64,000 bases of DNA from Thalassotalea nanhaiensis (GTDB taxonomy: Bacteria; Pseudomonadota; Gammaproteobacteria; Enterobacterales; Alteromonadaceae). Made by a program: the position numbers and the translations under genes. Below the pieces are notes generated by a model. The model was not told where the DNA came from. It ran no database searches and was given only the letters and a program-made list of their open reading frames with translations. The DNA is taken from the NCBI RefSeq assembly GCF_031583575.1, contig NZ_CP134146.1, positions 1,612,001 to 1,676,000 of the forward strand, in the 5' to 3' direction. Shown one piece after another: positions 1 through 9,714 of the stretch. Position 1 is the first letter of the stretch. The number at the start of each line of letters is the position of its first letter.

Positions 1-633
1 GTAGCAGAGCGTTGGCAGCAAGTAACTAAAACAGGATTGATAGAAGGTTATGGTTTAACCGAATGTTCACCGTTTGTGACGATAAGTCCTTATAACCTTG
101 AAGGTTATGACGGCAGCATAGGTATACCGGCACCGTCAACGGATATTAAAATTATTGCTGATGATGGTAGCGAGTGTGGTCTTGGTGAGCCTGGTGAAAT
201 GTATGTAAAAGGCCCGCAAGTGATGAAAGGCTACTACAATCGTGTCGATGCAACTAACGAAATTTTAAACGATGGTTGGCTGGCAACTGGTGATATCGCC
301 TCAGTAGATGAGCGTGGCTTTTTCAATATAGTTGACCGTAAGAAAGATATGATCATAGTTTCAGGGTTCAATGTATTTCCGAACGAAATAGAAGAAGTGG
401 TTATGATGCACTCAGGTGTTTTAGAAACTGCCGCTATTGGCGTTCCTCATGAAGTAAACGGCGAAAGTGTCAAGATTTTTGTGGTGAAAAAAGATCCAGC
501 ACTAACCGAAAAAGACTTAATAAGTCATTGCCGCAGTAATTTAACTAACTATAAGGTACCTAAACTGATTGAATTTAGAGATGAGCTACCAAAATCAAAT
601 GTTGGTAAAATACTGAGAAAAGACCTTAGGTAA
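1..633 (+). CDS. fadD: Long-chain-fatty-acid-CoA ligase, C-terminal part (5' end outside window)
   Basis: The reading frame is open from base 1, so only the C-terminal 210 residues are present. They carry the signature of the adenylate-forming acyl-CoA synthetase family: GYGLTE, the GWLATGD motif with the ribose-binding Asp, the hinge region DRKKDMI, and a C-terminal Lys in GKILRKDL that catalyses adenylation. The family activates fatty acids with ATP and CoA at the inner membrane for beta-oxidation and lipid synthesis. FadD is the best fit from the whole motif set, but other medium/long-chain acyl-CoA ligases share these motifs, so the exact chain-length specificity cannot be read here. Confidence 0.85.
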   Translation, partial: VAERWQQVTKTGLIEGYGLTECSPFVTISPYNLEGYDGSIGIPAPSTDIKIIADDGSECGLGEPGEMYVKGPQVMKGYYNRVDATNEILNDGWLATGDIASVDERGFFNIVDRKKDMIIVSGFNVFPNEIEEVVMMHSGVLETAAIGVPHEVNGESVKIFVVKKDPALTEKDLISHCRSNLTNYKVPKLIEFRDELPKSNVGKILRKDLR

Positions 634-634
634 A

Positions 635-969
635 CTTCGAATACGCTCTGCTCCGAATACGCTGACGCTTCGATAACTTCTTCGAGATTCGGAGTGCAAC
701 GTATTCGCGATTCGTGACTATTCAGTTACGAATCCGTAGCTACGCTACTTCGCATACGCTATGCTCCGAATACGCTACTCTTCGATTACTTCTTCGAAAT
801 GAAATGTATTCGTGATTCGATACTAAGTTGGTTTAAATAATACTGCCCCTAAGTTTCTATACTTAGGGGCTTTTTAATATAATTCGTTTCGAATTCATTA
901 CTTTGTAATTTCGAATCCGTAGCTTCGATAACTTCTTCGTAATTCGAAGTGCAACGTATTCGCAATTCG
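635..969. repeat. Three copies of a palindromic intergenic repeat (REP-like)
   Basis: Three related copies lie at about 635-714, 726-819 and 907-969, filling the gap between fadD and cysZ. Each contains a block CTTCGATAACTTCTTCG (or one-base variants) and ends in CGTATTCGCRATTCG. The ends are inverted (CGAATACG against CGTATTCG), so each copy can fold on itself. A rho-independent terminator lies between copies two and three. The structure resembles REP/BIME-type dispersed repeats; copy number elsewhere in the genome is unknown from this window. Confidence 0.6.
845..875. terminator. Rho-independent terminator between fadD and cysZ
   Basis: A perfect 10-bp stem (GCCCCTAAGT against ACTTAGGGGC) with a 6-nt loop is followed by TTTTT. 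It serves fadD on the + strand. The other strand has no comparable T-run directly after the stem, so its use for cysZ is less clear. Confidence 0.85.
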
Positions 970-973
970 CTGC

Positions 974-1720
974 TTATTTGTAATCGTCTTTAAAGTGATC
1001 AACCCACATCGCAGTCGCGCCACATATAGCCACAGGCATTAACACTAAATTTACTATAGGTATCATTGCAAAAACGGTAACGGTTAAACCAAAACTGAAA
1101 CTCTTACCTTTATGCTCGGCTAGTTTATCGCGCATCTCAATAAAGCCAATTTTATGATTATCAAATGGATAGTCACAATATTGCACTGCCATCATCCAAG
1201 CAACGAAAGTGAACCATATTACTTGTCCAAAAACAGGAATAACCCACAATAATAAAAAGAATCCTATCGCTCTGGGTAAGTAATACACTAGCTTGCGCCA
1301 TTCTCGCGATAATGTTCTAGGTATATCTTTTATGACATCACCAAAGCCACCTCCGGCAACAGACTGCCCGGTAAGGTGTTGCTCCAGCTTTTCACTTAAC
1401 AAGCCGTTAAAAGGTGCCGCAAGCCAGTTTGCCACGGTAGAAAACAAAAATGAAAAACAAATCAACGCGGTGATATAAAGCAATGGCTCAGCAAAATAGG
1501 TTAACCAAGCTAACCCTTCAGGTAACCAAAGCTCAAATGATTTGATCAATTCAGAGATGTAACCTGTTAAATAGTAAAACGCTGAGGCAAATAGAATTAA
1601 ATTCACCAATAATGGTATAAATACAAATCGTCTGAGCCCTGGGGTTCTGATCAGTTTGAAACCTTGCATAAAATAACCAGCGCCGCTTTGGGCAATTGGT
1701 TGCTGAATGCTTACTGTCAT
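974..1720 (-). CDS. cysZ: Sulfate transporter CysZ
   Basis: A 248-residue integral membrane protein with the EI24/CysZ architecture. The N-terminal segment around residues 10-30 (GYFMQGFKLI) leads into four or so hydrophobic helices, with long hairpin helices between. CysZ is a sulfate uptake channel feeding cysteine biosynthesis. Length is as usual for the family (about 250). It is transcribed away from smc, and lies near zipA and a DNA ligase as in enteric bacteria, where cysZ also neighbours zipA and ligA. The gap upstream contains a MITE-like element, so its promoter is probably within about 90 bp of the start. Confidence 0.88.
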   Translation of the reverse strand: MTVSIQQPIAQSGAGYFMQGFKLIRTPGLRRFVFIPLLVNLILFASAFYYLTGYISELIKSFELWLPEGLAWLTYFAEPLLYITALICFSFLFSTVANWLAAPFNGLLSEKLEQHLTGQSVAGGGFGDVIKDIPRTLSREWRKLVYYLPRAIGFFLLLWVIPVFGQVIWFTFVAWMMAVQYCDYPFDNHKIGFIEMRDKLAEHKGKSFSFGLTVTVFAMIPIVNLVLMPVAICGATAMWVDHFKDDYK

Positions 1721-1807
1721 TGAATTTTCCTTACACGAAATATTTGCAGTTAGTATAACTAAACTTATAACAATTCAAAGCCAATAACTGTTACAAACCA
1801 TGTGGTA

Positions 1808-2068
1808 TACCAATTAGCTTAATTATTTGATCATTTAGAGCATTGTAACGACATTAGAACAAACAAGGTTTTTGTAAATATAGTTATTCTACATTAAAAA
1901 AAATTGTGCCGTTATCATGTTGTTACAGTTCTCCCGAAGGGCGAGTTTAAATGGCTTATAAACGGCGTTATTAATTTTGACAAGGGAATAACCATTCTCT
2001 GCAATTAATGCCTTGCATATAAGCCATTTAATTCTCGCTAAAAGACCAAATAATTATGCTAACTGGTA
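1808..2068. mobile_element. MITE-like palindromic element in the cysZ-smc gap
   Basis: The outer ends are inverted repeats: 1808-1832 and 2044-2068 match at 22 of 25 positions (TACCARTTAGCWTAATTATT core). Nested inside is a second inverted pair, 1942-1961 against 2018-2038, differing by one inserted base and one change (GCGAG...ATGGCTTATA). The element is 261 bp, has no coding capacity and fills most of the gap between cysZ and smc. Terminal inverted repeats plus internal palindromes are typical of miniature inverted-repeat transposable elements. No clear target-site duplication can be seen. Confidence 0.55.
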
Positions 2069-2169
2069 TTAATTTGCTAAGGTAATAAACATAAAATGTA
2101 TCTACCACGACAAGTGCAGATTTTAACTATAAACGTTGTTTAACAACTGAATAAAAACAATAACATTCA

Positions 2170-5100
2170 ATGCGCCTAAAAACGATAAAATTAGCTGGAT
2201 TCAAATCTTTTGTTGATGTCACTACTGTGCCATTTCCACAAGATATGACTGCTATTGTTGGCCCGAATGGTTGTGGAAAATCCAATATTATTGATGCCGT
2301 ACGTTGGGTACTTGGTGAAAGTTCTGCCAAAAACTTACGCGGTGACAGCATGACCGATGTTATTTTTAATGGTTCTAGTGCAAGAAAACCGGTAGGGCAA
2401 GCAAGTGTCGAACTTGTATTTGATAATACCGACCAACGTATCCAAGGCTCTATGGCAGATCGAAGCGAAATATCCATTCGCCGTACTGTTAATCGAGATT
2501 CGCAAAATACCTATTACCTTAATGGCAGTAAATGTCGTCGCAAAGATATTACCGACATATTCCTTGGCACAGGTCTGGGACCAAGAAGCTATGCCATTAT
2601 CGAACAAGGTATGATTTCAAAGTTAATTGAATCTAAACCTCAAGATCTTCGAGTGTTTATTGAAGAGGCTGCTGGCGTATCTAAATACAAAGAGCGTCGA
2701 CGAGAAACTGAAACACGAATTCGTCACACCAGAGAAAATTTATCTCGTCTCGCTGATATCAGGCAAGAGTTAGCTATCCAAATAGAACGGTTGCATGGCC
2801 AATCACAAGCTGCCGTTAGATTTAAACAATTAAAAGTAAAAGAACGCACCTTAAAAGCTGAGCTCACTGCGATAAAGTGGCGCTACTGTAAGGATAAATT
2901 AGAGAAATTTAAACTGCAGGAGTTGAACCTTGAGCGTAAAATCGATGAACTCGTTGCTAAGCAAAGAGAATCTGAACTTGCTATTGTAAAAGCGAGAAGC
3001 ACACAAGATACAGGCGCAGATAAAATAGCTGTGTTGCAACAACGAAAATTAACGTTAACCACTGAAATTACGCGCTTGGAACAAAACATTAAGCATGCCA
3101 AGCAACGTAAAGAAAGCCTTGGTGAAGATCTAAAAAGACTAGAAGATAGCTGTATTCTTAATAGAGAGTATTTAAATCAAGAGCAGAAAAAACAACAACG
3201 CTTGCAAGACATCATTGTTGAGTTAGCACCAAGCCTTGAAGAGAGTGGCTCTCAAATAAAACAATTAACGATACAATTACACGATATTCAACACCGCCAA
3301 CAAGGCTGGCAGTCGCATTGGGATAACTTTGTACAATCACAGTCTACACATATCAATGCAGTAAATGTTATTGAAACCAAAGTGCAGTCAACAAGTGATT
3401 TGATGAATAAAACGGAACAACGTATTGAATCGTTAAAACAACAACTTGTCAGTTATCAATTAGAGCCCTTAAAAACTAAACTTATGCAAAATCAGCAACA
3501 TGTTGATGAGCAAAAGATGATGTTAGAACAGTTATCTGCTGATGTTGAGGAGCACACCGAGCAATATCAATCGTCAGTTACCGCGCTGGATAATAGCAAA
3601 GCTCTACGTGATCAAATATCTGCTGAATTGCAAACGTTACTGTCTAGACAGCAAGCGCTGAGTGAGGTTGATAATCAACGCTCAGATTGGCAGAAAAAAC
3701 AAAAAAGTTATTTGAACTCGATAGGAATAAACTCACAAAATAATTTAAGTAAACAATTATCTGTGACTCCTGGTTGGGAAAATGCGGTAGAAATGGTGCT
3801 GGGGCAGTGGTTAAATGCAACTTGTCTGGATGATTTTCCTGACAGCTTAGGTGTGGACGTTGCGCTGTTGATTCGTTTAAAAGATGAGCCGCAGACTAAC
3901 TCTGCGAAAGACAGTACATTAGCTCAATTTGTTCAAGGGCAACATCCGTTTAATGAACTACTAAGCCATATCAAGGTTGCCAAAACAGAAATTCAAGCCA
4001 AGCAAATGGCAAAACAACTGACCGATGAATATAGCTCTGTAATATGTCCGCAAGGATCTTGGTTTGGACGTTCATGGCTTAAAAAAGGCAATGTTGAACA
4101 ACAAGCCGGGCAGCTAAAACGACATAACCAACTTAAAGAGTTAGCGCTAAGCATTAACGAGAAGCAGTCAGTATTGAAATCTCATCAGCGTACGTTTGAA
4201 CAACTACAGGAAACAAACCTTAAACAAAGTACAAGTCTTGAGCAGGTAAAACTGCAACAACAGCAAAACAAGCAAGCTCTTGCACAAATTGAACAAGAAA
4301 ATCACTTACTTAATCAAGAGTTACAGTTCAAGACAAGTCAACAACAGGGCCTTAAAGACGAATTATTAAAACAAGAAGTTGCTCTCGTTGAAGAGTTAAA
4401 AGTGTACGAACGGGTTTTAGCTGAGCAAGCGAAATTAGCGCAATCTGATCAAAATGACAATCAAATTGGTGAAACATTACAACTTGAACGTACGACTTTG
4501 CTTCAACAATTGCAGGAAGTACAAGTAAACTTGCAGCAAGTTACCCGTGAAAATCATCAGCAAATTTTAGCTAACGAAAAAGCAAAAACAGAGTTATCCT
4601 CTGTTGACACTATCCTTGCACGAGTACAGCAGCAACTATTAACTTCAGAGCAGCAAAAGCAACAACTGATCACTGCGGTGCAAGACAACGAACAGCCAAT
4701 TATTAATGATCAAAAAACATTACAGAATTTATTGCAACAAAGTGCTGAAAATGATCAACAGCAACAAACCATTAATAAACGACTCGCTGACTCTAACAAT
4801 CAAATAGAGCAATTTAATAGCAGCCAACAACAGTTATTAGGGTCTATAAACGAACACAGAGAAAAACTGTCTAAGCTTCATGTTGACGCGCAAACTTATA
4901 ATGTTCGTGCTAAAACAGCGGTAGAACAACTTGCTGAAATGCAGCAAACATTAACAGCTGTGTTAGAACACTTGCCAACTGATGCCAAAGAGTCACAATG
5001 GCAAATACAACTTGCTCGAGTAAGTAAAGAGATCTCTCAGCTTGGTGCAATCAATTTAGCGGCTATTGAAGAGTTTGAGGTTCAATCTGAAAGAAAAGAG

Positions 5101-5658
5101 TTTTTAGATAAACAAAATGAAGATCTGGAGTCAGCATTACGTACACTTGAGTCAGCAATCAATAAAATAGATAAAGAAACCAGACAGAAATTTAAAGAAA
5201 CCTTTGAACAGGTTAATAATGATCTTAAAGTATTGTTTCCAAAAGTTTTCGGTGGCGGCAGTGCTTACCTTGATTTAACTGGCGAAGATTTACTCGATAC
5301 CGGTGTAACTATCATGGCTAGACCTCCAGGCAAAAAAAATAGCACAATACACTTACTTTCTGGTGGAGAAAAAGCGCTAACCGCATTATCATTGGTGTTT
5401 GCAATATTTAGGTTGAATCCAGCACCTTTTTGTATGTTGGATGAAGTGGATGCACCACTTGATGACGCCAATGTTGGCCGATTCTGTAAATTGGTTGAAG
5501 AAATGTCACAAACTGTGCAGTTTATCTTTATAAGTCATAACAAAATAGCTATGGAAATGGCTTCACATTTAACCGGAGTAACTATGCATGAGCCTGGAGT
5601 GTCGCGTATGGTTGCAGTTGATATTGATGAAGCTGTCGCTATGGCAGAAGCAGTATAA
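2170..5658 (+). CDS. smc: Chromosome segregation protein SMC
   Basis: A 1162-residue SMC ATPase. The Walker A motif GPNGCGKSN lies near residue 32, followed by the R-loop/Q-loop region. Long Gln-rich coiled coils flank a hinge around residues 520-640. The C-terminal half-ATPase carries the ABC signature LLSGGEKALTAL and Walker B CMLDEVDAPLDD. SMC compacts and separates sister chromosomes, working with ScpA and ScpB, which are not in this window. Gammaproteobacteria such as E. coli have MukB instead; a canonical SMC here fits marine Alteromonadales. It is followed 12 bp later by zipA, suggesting co-transcription. Confidence 0.96.
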   Translation: MRLKTIKLAGFKSFVDVTTVPFPQDMTAIVGPNGCGKSNIIDAVRWVLGESSAKNLRGDSMTDVIFNGSSARKPVGQASVELVFDNTDQRIQGSMADRSEISIRRTVNRDSQNTYYLNGSKCRRKDITDIFLGTGLGPRSYAIIEQGMISKLIESKPQDLRVFIEEAAGVSKYKERRRETETRIRHTRENLSRLADIRQELAIQIERLHGQSQAAVRFKQLKVKERTLKAELTAIKWRYCKDKLEKFKLQELNLERKIDELVAKQRESELAIVKARSTQDTGADKIAVLQQRKLTLTTEITRLEQNIKHAKQRKESLGEDLKRLEDSCILNREYLNQEQKKQQRLQDIIVELAPSLEESGSQIKQLTIQLHDIQHRQQGWQSHWDNFVQSQSTHINAVNVIETKVQSTSDLMNKTEQRIESLKQQLVSYQLEPLKTKLMQNQQHVDEQKMMLEQLSADVEEHTEQYQSSVTALDNSKALRDQISAELQTLLSRQQALSEVDNQRSDWQKKQKSYLNSIGINSQNNLSKQLSVTPGWENAVEMVLGQWLNATCLDDFPDSLGVDVALLIRLKDEPQTNSAKDSTLAQFVQGQHPFNELLSHIKVAKTEIQAKQMAKQLTDEYSSVICPQGSWFGRSWLKKGNVEQQAGQLKRHNQLKELALSINEKQSVLKSHQRTFEQLQETNLKQSTSLEQVKLQQQQNKQALAQIEQENHLLNQELQFKTSQQQGLKDELLKQEVALVEELKVYERVLAEQAKLAQSDQNDNQIGETLQLERTTLLQQLQEVQVNLQQVTRENHQQILANEKAKTELSSVDTILARVQQQLLTSEQQKQQLITAVQDNEQPIINDQKTLQNLLQQSAENDQQQQTINKRLADSNNQIEQFNSSQQQLLGSINEHREKLSKLHVDAQTYNVRAKTAVEQLAEMQQTLTAVLEHLPTDAKESQWQIQLARVSKEISQLGAINLAAIEEFEVQSERKEFLDKQNEDLESALRTLESAINKIDKETRQKFKETFEQVNNDLKVLFPKVFGGGSAYLDLTGEDLLDTGVTIMARPPGKKNSTIHLLSGGEKALTALSLVFAIFRLNPAPFCMLDEVDAPLDDANVGRFCKLVEEMSQTVQFIFISHNKIAMEMASHLTGVTMHEPGVSRMVAVDIDEAVAMAEAV

Positions 5659-5670
5659 GCAGGCTTGGTA

Positions 5671-6831
5671 ATGGAATTAAATTTTAGAACAATATTAATA
5701 ATAATTAGTGTTATCGTCATTGGTGGCATTTATTTTCATGGTCGTTTAAAGATCCGCAAGGGTGGTAAAAACCCTTATAAACTCAAAGCAAAAGTTGTAG
5801 AAGACGATTTTGCCGAAGATGTTGATCGTAACTACGATACCCAAGGTTTTGATCAAGACGGAGTAGGGCGACCTAAACCGGTAACTCTTGACGCTGCTGA
5901 AATGCCAGAGCTTACAGAGCAACAGTCTGCTGAGTTGCAAGCCAATACACCTCCTCCTATCGAAGAAGAACAACTAGCAGAGCAAGCGCCGAGCTTTGCA
6001 GATATCGAAGTGTTAGAGCAGTCAACACCAACACCAGAGGTTGAAGCAGAAGACGTAACTAAAACAGAAGCCGTGTTTGAAGACCCGGTTAGCGTTAAGA
6101 AAAGCTCTGTAGAGCAAGTTTCTGAGACTAACATCAAGCCAGAGCAGCTAGACGAGTCAAATGAGCCAGTATTTACGATGTCTGATGCAATCGTTGAAGA
6201 TGAATTGCCTGCTATGAGTGCGATACAAGAAGCTGAGCAAGATGTAGCTGTTAAGGAGCCGGTAAAAGCCAAGCCTAAAGCTAAAGCGCCAGCAGAAAAC
6301 GCACAACCAGCTGGCAAAGTGAAAACTCGAGCTGAATTAAAACGTGATCAACTTGAAATGGATTTTGATCGCGCCAATAGCAATCGAAAAGTTGAAATAG
6401 AGCAAGAAGTCTTAGCGTTATCGGTCGTTGTGAATGAAAATCAGTTAATTTCTGGTGCGGCTTTATTGCCTAATTTTTTAACGCTTGGGTTAAAGTTTGG
6501 TGAAATGAATATTTTTCATCGTCACCAAGATAATGCCGGCAACGGTAAGATCACCTTCTCTGTCGCCAATATGGTAAATCCTGGTACATTTGATTTGGAC
6601 AACATGGAAAGTTTTGCCACCAAAGGCATTACTTTGTTTATGACACTACCCAATGCCGGCGACCCGGTAAAAGTATTTAAACAGATGCTTAGCGCAGCGA
6701 AGCAAGTTGCTAATGAATTTGGCGGACAAGTTTTAGATGGTCAGCGTAGTGTTATGACAAAACAAACCGAACAACATTATTTAAGCAAAATTAGAGAATT
6801 TGACCGAAAAGCCCGATTGGCCGGCTACTAA
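5671..6831 (+). CDS. zipA: Cell division protein ZipA
   Basis: A 386-residue divisome protein. It has an N-terminal transmembrane helix (residues 6-22) followed by a short basic patch. A long acidic linker rich in Pro, Glu and Ala covers about residues 45-220. The C-terminal ZipA domain, about 245-386, binds the FtsZ tail (LSVVVNEN, GITLFMTLP). ZipA tethers the Z ring to the inner membrane. I start at ATG 5671, which gives MELNFRTIL as in E. coli ZipA; a TTG two codons upstream is possible but less likely. The smc-zipA-ligase order is conserved in relatives. Confidence 0.93.
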   Translation: MELNFRTILIIISVIVIGGIYFHGRLKIRKGGKNPYKLKAKVVEDDFAEDVDRNYDTQGFDQDGVGRPKPVTLDAAEMPELTEQQSAELQANTPPPIEEEQLAEQAPSFADIEVLEQSTPTPEVEAEDVTKTEAVFEDPVSVKKSSVEQVSETNIKPEQLDESNEPVFTMSDAIVEDELPAMSAIQEAEQDVAVKEPVKAKPKAKAPAENAQPAGKVKTRAELKRDQLEMDFDRANSNRKVEIEQEVLALSVVVNENQLISGAALLPNFLTLGLKFGEMNIFHRHQDNAGNGKITFSVANMVNPGTFDLDNMESFATKGITLFMTLPNAGDPVKVFKQMLSAAKQVANEFGGQVLDGQRSVMTKQTEQHYLSKIREFDRKARLAGY

Positions 6832-6843
6832 CCTCTCTTATGG

Positions 6844-6871
6844 AGCCTCCTCAATAATGGAGGCTTTTTAA
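6844..6871 (+). terminator. Rho-independent terminator after zipA
   Basis: The stem AGCCTCC/GGAGGCT with an 8-nt loop is followed by TTTTTAA, 13 bp after the zipA stop. It separates zipA from the downstream ligase gene. Confidence 0.8.
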
Positions 6872-6922
6872 TTCATCGACGTATAATTTTCTGTCTTCCG
6901 TTAATCAAAATAGTAAAACCTA

Positions 6923-8872
6923 ATGTTAAATTTTAATACAAAGCAATTATCGATCATTGAGCAACTAAACCTGTCGCAAGACGTTTCTGTTGTAGTGTCA
7001 TTGTTTAATGAGCAAGACGTAAGTCAATTATCACTGAACAATCTATTAACTGTGCTTGAAACTGCTAATGCTCTATATCGCTCGGGCCAACCGATTATTG
7101 ATGATCAGGTTTATGATACTGTTTACTTGCAAGAATTAAAAAATAGAGAGCCAGAACACTCATTTTTGAACACGGTTGAACCCGAAGTTGTAATTGATAG
7201 TAAAACCGTTGCACTGCCCCAGAAGATGCTGTCTACAGACAAAGCCTATTCATTTGAAGAAATTAAAAAGTGGATAGAGCGCTTACTCAAAGCAGCGGGT
7301 GAACTTAGTATTGATGATTCAAAAATAGACATTAGAGTTACTCCAAAACTTGATGGCTATGCCGCTTTTGATGATGGCTCTAAACTATATACTCGTGGTG
7401 ATGGTAGCCGCGGACAAGATATCACCAGAGCATTTAACCGCGGTCTCAAAGTTGCTGAACAAGGCGGCCGAGGGCAGGGACCTGGCGAAATTGTGATCAA
7501 AAAAAGTTATTTTGACAGTGTGTTAAGTGATAGCTTTGAAAACTCCAGGAATATTCAGGCCGCAATCATTGCTGAGAAGAAAGTTGATAAAGCCGTGCAA
7601 ACAGCGATAGATGCCGGTGCTTGTGTCTTTTATCCGTTTTCATTAATTACCAATTGGACTGGACATTACAGCGAAGTATTGAGCGATTTTGAAGCCATTG
7701 TTGAGCGCATATGGAATGCGGTTGATTATGATATTGACGGTGTTATTTTTGAAGTAACTAATGATGAAATAAAGCAGCATATGGGGGCAACAAGACACCA
7801 CCATCGCTGGCAGATCGCCTTTAAAGTGAATGATGAGTCAGCAGAGGTTAAAGTCCTTAGGGTGATCCCGCAAACATCAAGAACAGGGCGGGTTTCTCCG
7901 GTTGCTGAATTAGAGCCAACAAAATTGAGCGGGGCAACTATTAGCCGCGCAACTGTGCATCATTATAATATGGTTAAAACCAATGGCGTTGGTCCAGGAG
8001 CTGTTGTGCAACTGGTTAGGAGTGGCTTGGTTATTCCTAAAATTGAAAAAGTAATAACTTCGGTAACACCCGAACTACCGATAGATTGTCCTAGTTGTGG
8101 TACTCATATTTTATGGGAGTCTGATCATTTAGTTTGCCCGAATAAAACTGACTGCCCAGCACAAACAGAAAACACCTTAGTTCACTTTTTTAAAACGTTG
8201 GGTAATAACGATGGTTTTGGGCCAAAAGTTATTGAAAAACTGCATGAACATGGACTCAAACGAATCCATGAAATCTATGATGCTGCAAAAAATAATTTTG
8301 TCGGCTTTGGCTTTGGTGACAAAACCGCCCAAAACCTAGTTGACCAATTAACAGCAAGCAGAGAGATAGAAATAGAGGATTGGCGATTTCTTGCTGCATT
8401 TGGTGTAAGTAGGCTTGCTGGCGGAAATTGTGAGAAACTGTTACAGCATCATTCCCTAGATGAGCTTTTTGCTGCCAGTGTTGAAGATTTAGTCAAACTC
8501 GATGGTTTTGCCCAAGTTAGTGCTGAAGCTATTGTTGAAGGATTAGAAAACGTCAGAGAAGAATACTTTAAGGTTAAATCATTAAACTTTAACTTAGCCA
8601 TAACAACTAAGGTTTCTGAACAAGCAGCGGTTGAAACTCCAGTTTTTGGTAAGGTTCTCGTATTCACCGGCACTATGCTACAGGGCTCTCGTGGCGATAT
8701 GGAAAAACAAGCCAAAGCACTAGGTGCAAAAGTGGCTAAATCGGTCTCAAGTAAAACCTCTTACCTTGTTGCCGGCGAAAAAGTTGGTGCCAATAAAATC
8801 AACGCAGCTAAAGATAAAGGGGTAACTGTGTTGTCTGAGCAAGAGTACCTTGAATTATTGGCGAACAATTAG
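6923..8872 (+). CDS. Divergent NAD-dependent DNA ligase (LigA-like) with BRCT domain
   Basis: A 649-residue protein in the usual ligA position after zipA. The N-terminal Ia domain is recognisable (residues 50-70, IIDDQVYD). The nucleotidyltransferase motif I KLDGYA has its Lys at residue 142, with the RGDG motif at about 158-161. Then come an IDGVIFEV motif, an OB fold, a four-Cys zinc finger (CPSCG ... CPNKTDCPAQ), helix-hairpin-helix segments and a C-terminal BRCT domain from about residue 570. It seals nicks using NAD+. It is shorter than typical LigA, and the usual RNAAAGSLRQ motif reads RNIQAAIIA, so it belongs to a divergent branch. A canonical LigA may exist elsewhere in the genome. 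Confidence 0.82.
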   Translation: MLNFNTKQLSIIEQLNLSQDVSVVVSLFNEQDVSQLSLNNLLTVLETANALYRSGQPIIDDQVYDTVYLQELKNREPEHSFLNTVEPEVVIDSKTVALPQKMLSTDKAYSFEEIKKWIERLLKAAGELSIDDSKIDIRVTPKLDGYAAFDDGSKLYTRGDGSRGQDITRAFNRGLKVAEQGGRGQGPGEIVIKKSYFDSVLSDSFENSRNIQAAIIAEKKVDKAVQTAIDAGACVFYPFSLITNWTGHYSEVLSDFEAIVERIWNAVDYDIDGVIFEVTNDEIKQHMGATRHHHRWQIAFKVNDESAEVKVLRVIPQTSRTGRVSPVAELEPTKLSGATISRATVHHYNMVKTNGVGPGAVVQLVRSGLVIPKIEKVITSVTPELPIDCPSCGTHILWESDHLVCPNKTDCPAQTENTLVHFFKTLGNNDGFGPKVIEKLHEHGLKRIHEIYDAAKNNFVGFGFGDKTAQNLVDQLTASREIEIEDWRFLAAFGVSRLAGGNCEKLLQHHSLDELFAASVEDLVKLDGFAQVSAEAIVEGLENVREEYFKVKSLNFNLAITTKVSEQAAVETPVFGKVLVFTGTMLQGSRGDMEKQAKALGAKVAKSVSSKTSYLVAGEKVGANKINAAKDKGVTVLSEQEYLELLANN

Positions 8873-8888
8873 TGATGAATCAACTTGA

Positions 8889-9545
8889 TTACACATCCTT
8901 AATGGCTTGATTTTCTATTACTTGAAATGATTTACTTGCGGTTTCTTTATTTGCAACTGTTATCATTGCCTTAGCCAACACAAACGCTTCAATAGGTTTT
9001 ACCGATTTTAGTGGACCGATAAATACAAATGAGAACACCTTACAAGCAATGGCTGTAAAGTGTTCTAGCAGCCTAAACTCTTTTCGCTCGCCCAATAATA
9101 AACTTGGTCTAAACACGAAGGTCGTATTTAAATTTAATGTTTTTATTGCGGTCTCCATTTTACCCTTTGTCTGGTTGTAAAATGACTTGGACTTAGGGTT
9201 TGCTCCTAATGCACTAATCACTAAAAACTTATTCACGGCATGCTTTTTGGCTAATTTAGCAATATTAACAACTAAGTTATGATCTATATTAGTAAATGCC
9301 GTTCTACTGCCTGCTTCTTTGATTGTTGTGCCTAAACAGCAGAACACTTCATCTACGGCGAACAAATCTTCGTTACTATTTATGTCATCAAAATTGACAA
9401 TTACTTGGCTAAGTTTTTCATGTTCAATGTCTAAATAACTCCTGACGGCAATAACAACACGATTATAGTGACTATTTTCTAACAATAGTTGTAAGCAATG
9501 TTGGCCTGTGAGACCTGAAGCACCAAATAGTAAAACTGATTTCAT
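8889..9545 (-). CDS. NAD(P)-binding Rossmann-fold oxidoreductase
   Basis: A 218-residue atypical short-chain dehydrogenase. The dinucleotide-binding motif GASGLTG is at residues 8-14, followed by VVIAVR at the end of the second strand. FLVISALGAN and the FYNQTKGKME segment match the HTATIP2/YraR-like branch of the NAD-dependent epimerase family, where YxxxK is the catalytic pair. The substrate is unknown. It converges on the ligase gene, 16 bp away, and faces a long AT-rich gap on its promoter side. Confidence 0.72.
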   Translation of the reverse strand: MKSVLLFGASGLTGQHCLQLLLENSHYNRVVIAVRSYLDIEHEKLSQVIVNFDDINSNEDLFAVDEVFCCLGTTIKEAGSRTAFTNIDHNLVVNIAKLAKKHAVNKFLVISALGANPKSKSFYNQTKGKMETAIKTLNLNTTFVFRPSLLLGERKEFRLLEHFTAIACKVFSFVFIGPLKSVKPIEAFVLAKAMITVANKETASKSFQVIENQAIKDV

Positions 9546-9714
9546 CGAGAATACTCTTTCATATTTTCTTTATATTATTTTGAAGTAAAGAATAGCATTT
9601 TTAGACTAATTTTTAATTAAAGAATGAATGAAAATTCATGTGAAATTTTTATAAATTTTTTATTAAAAAGTGCTTGCAAATTTTAAGGGCAATAAAAATA
9701 AGGGGTGCGAAAAG

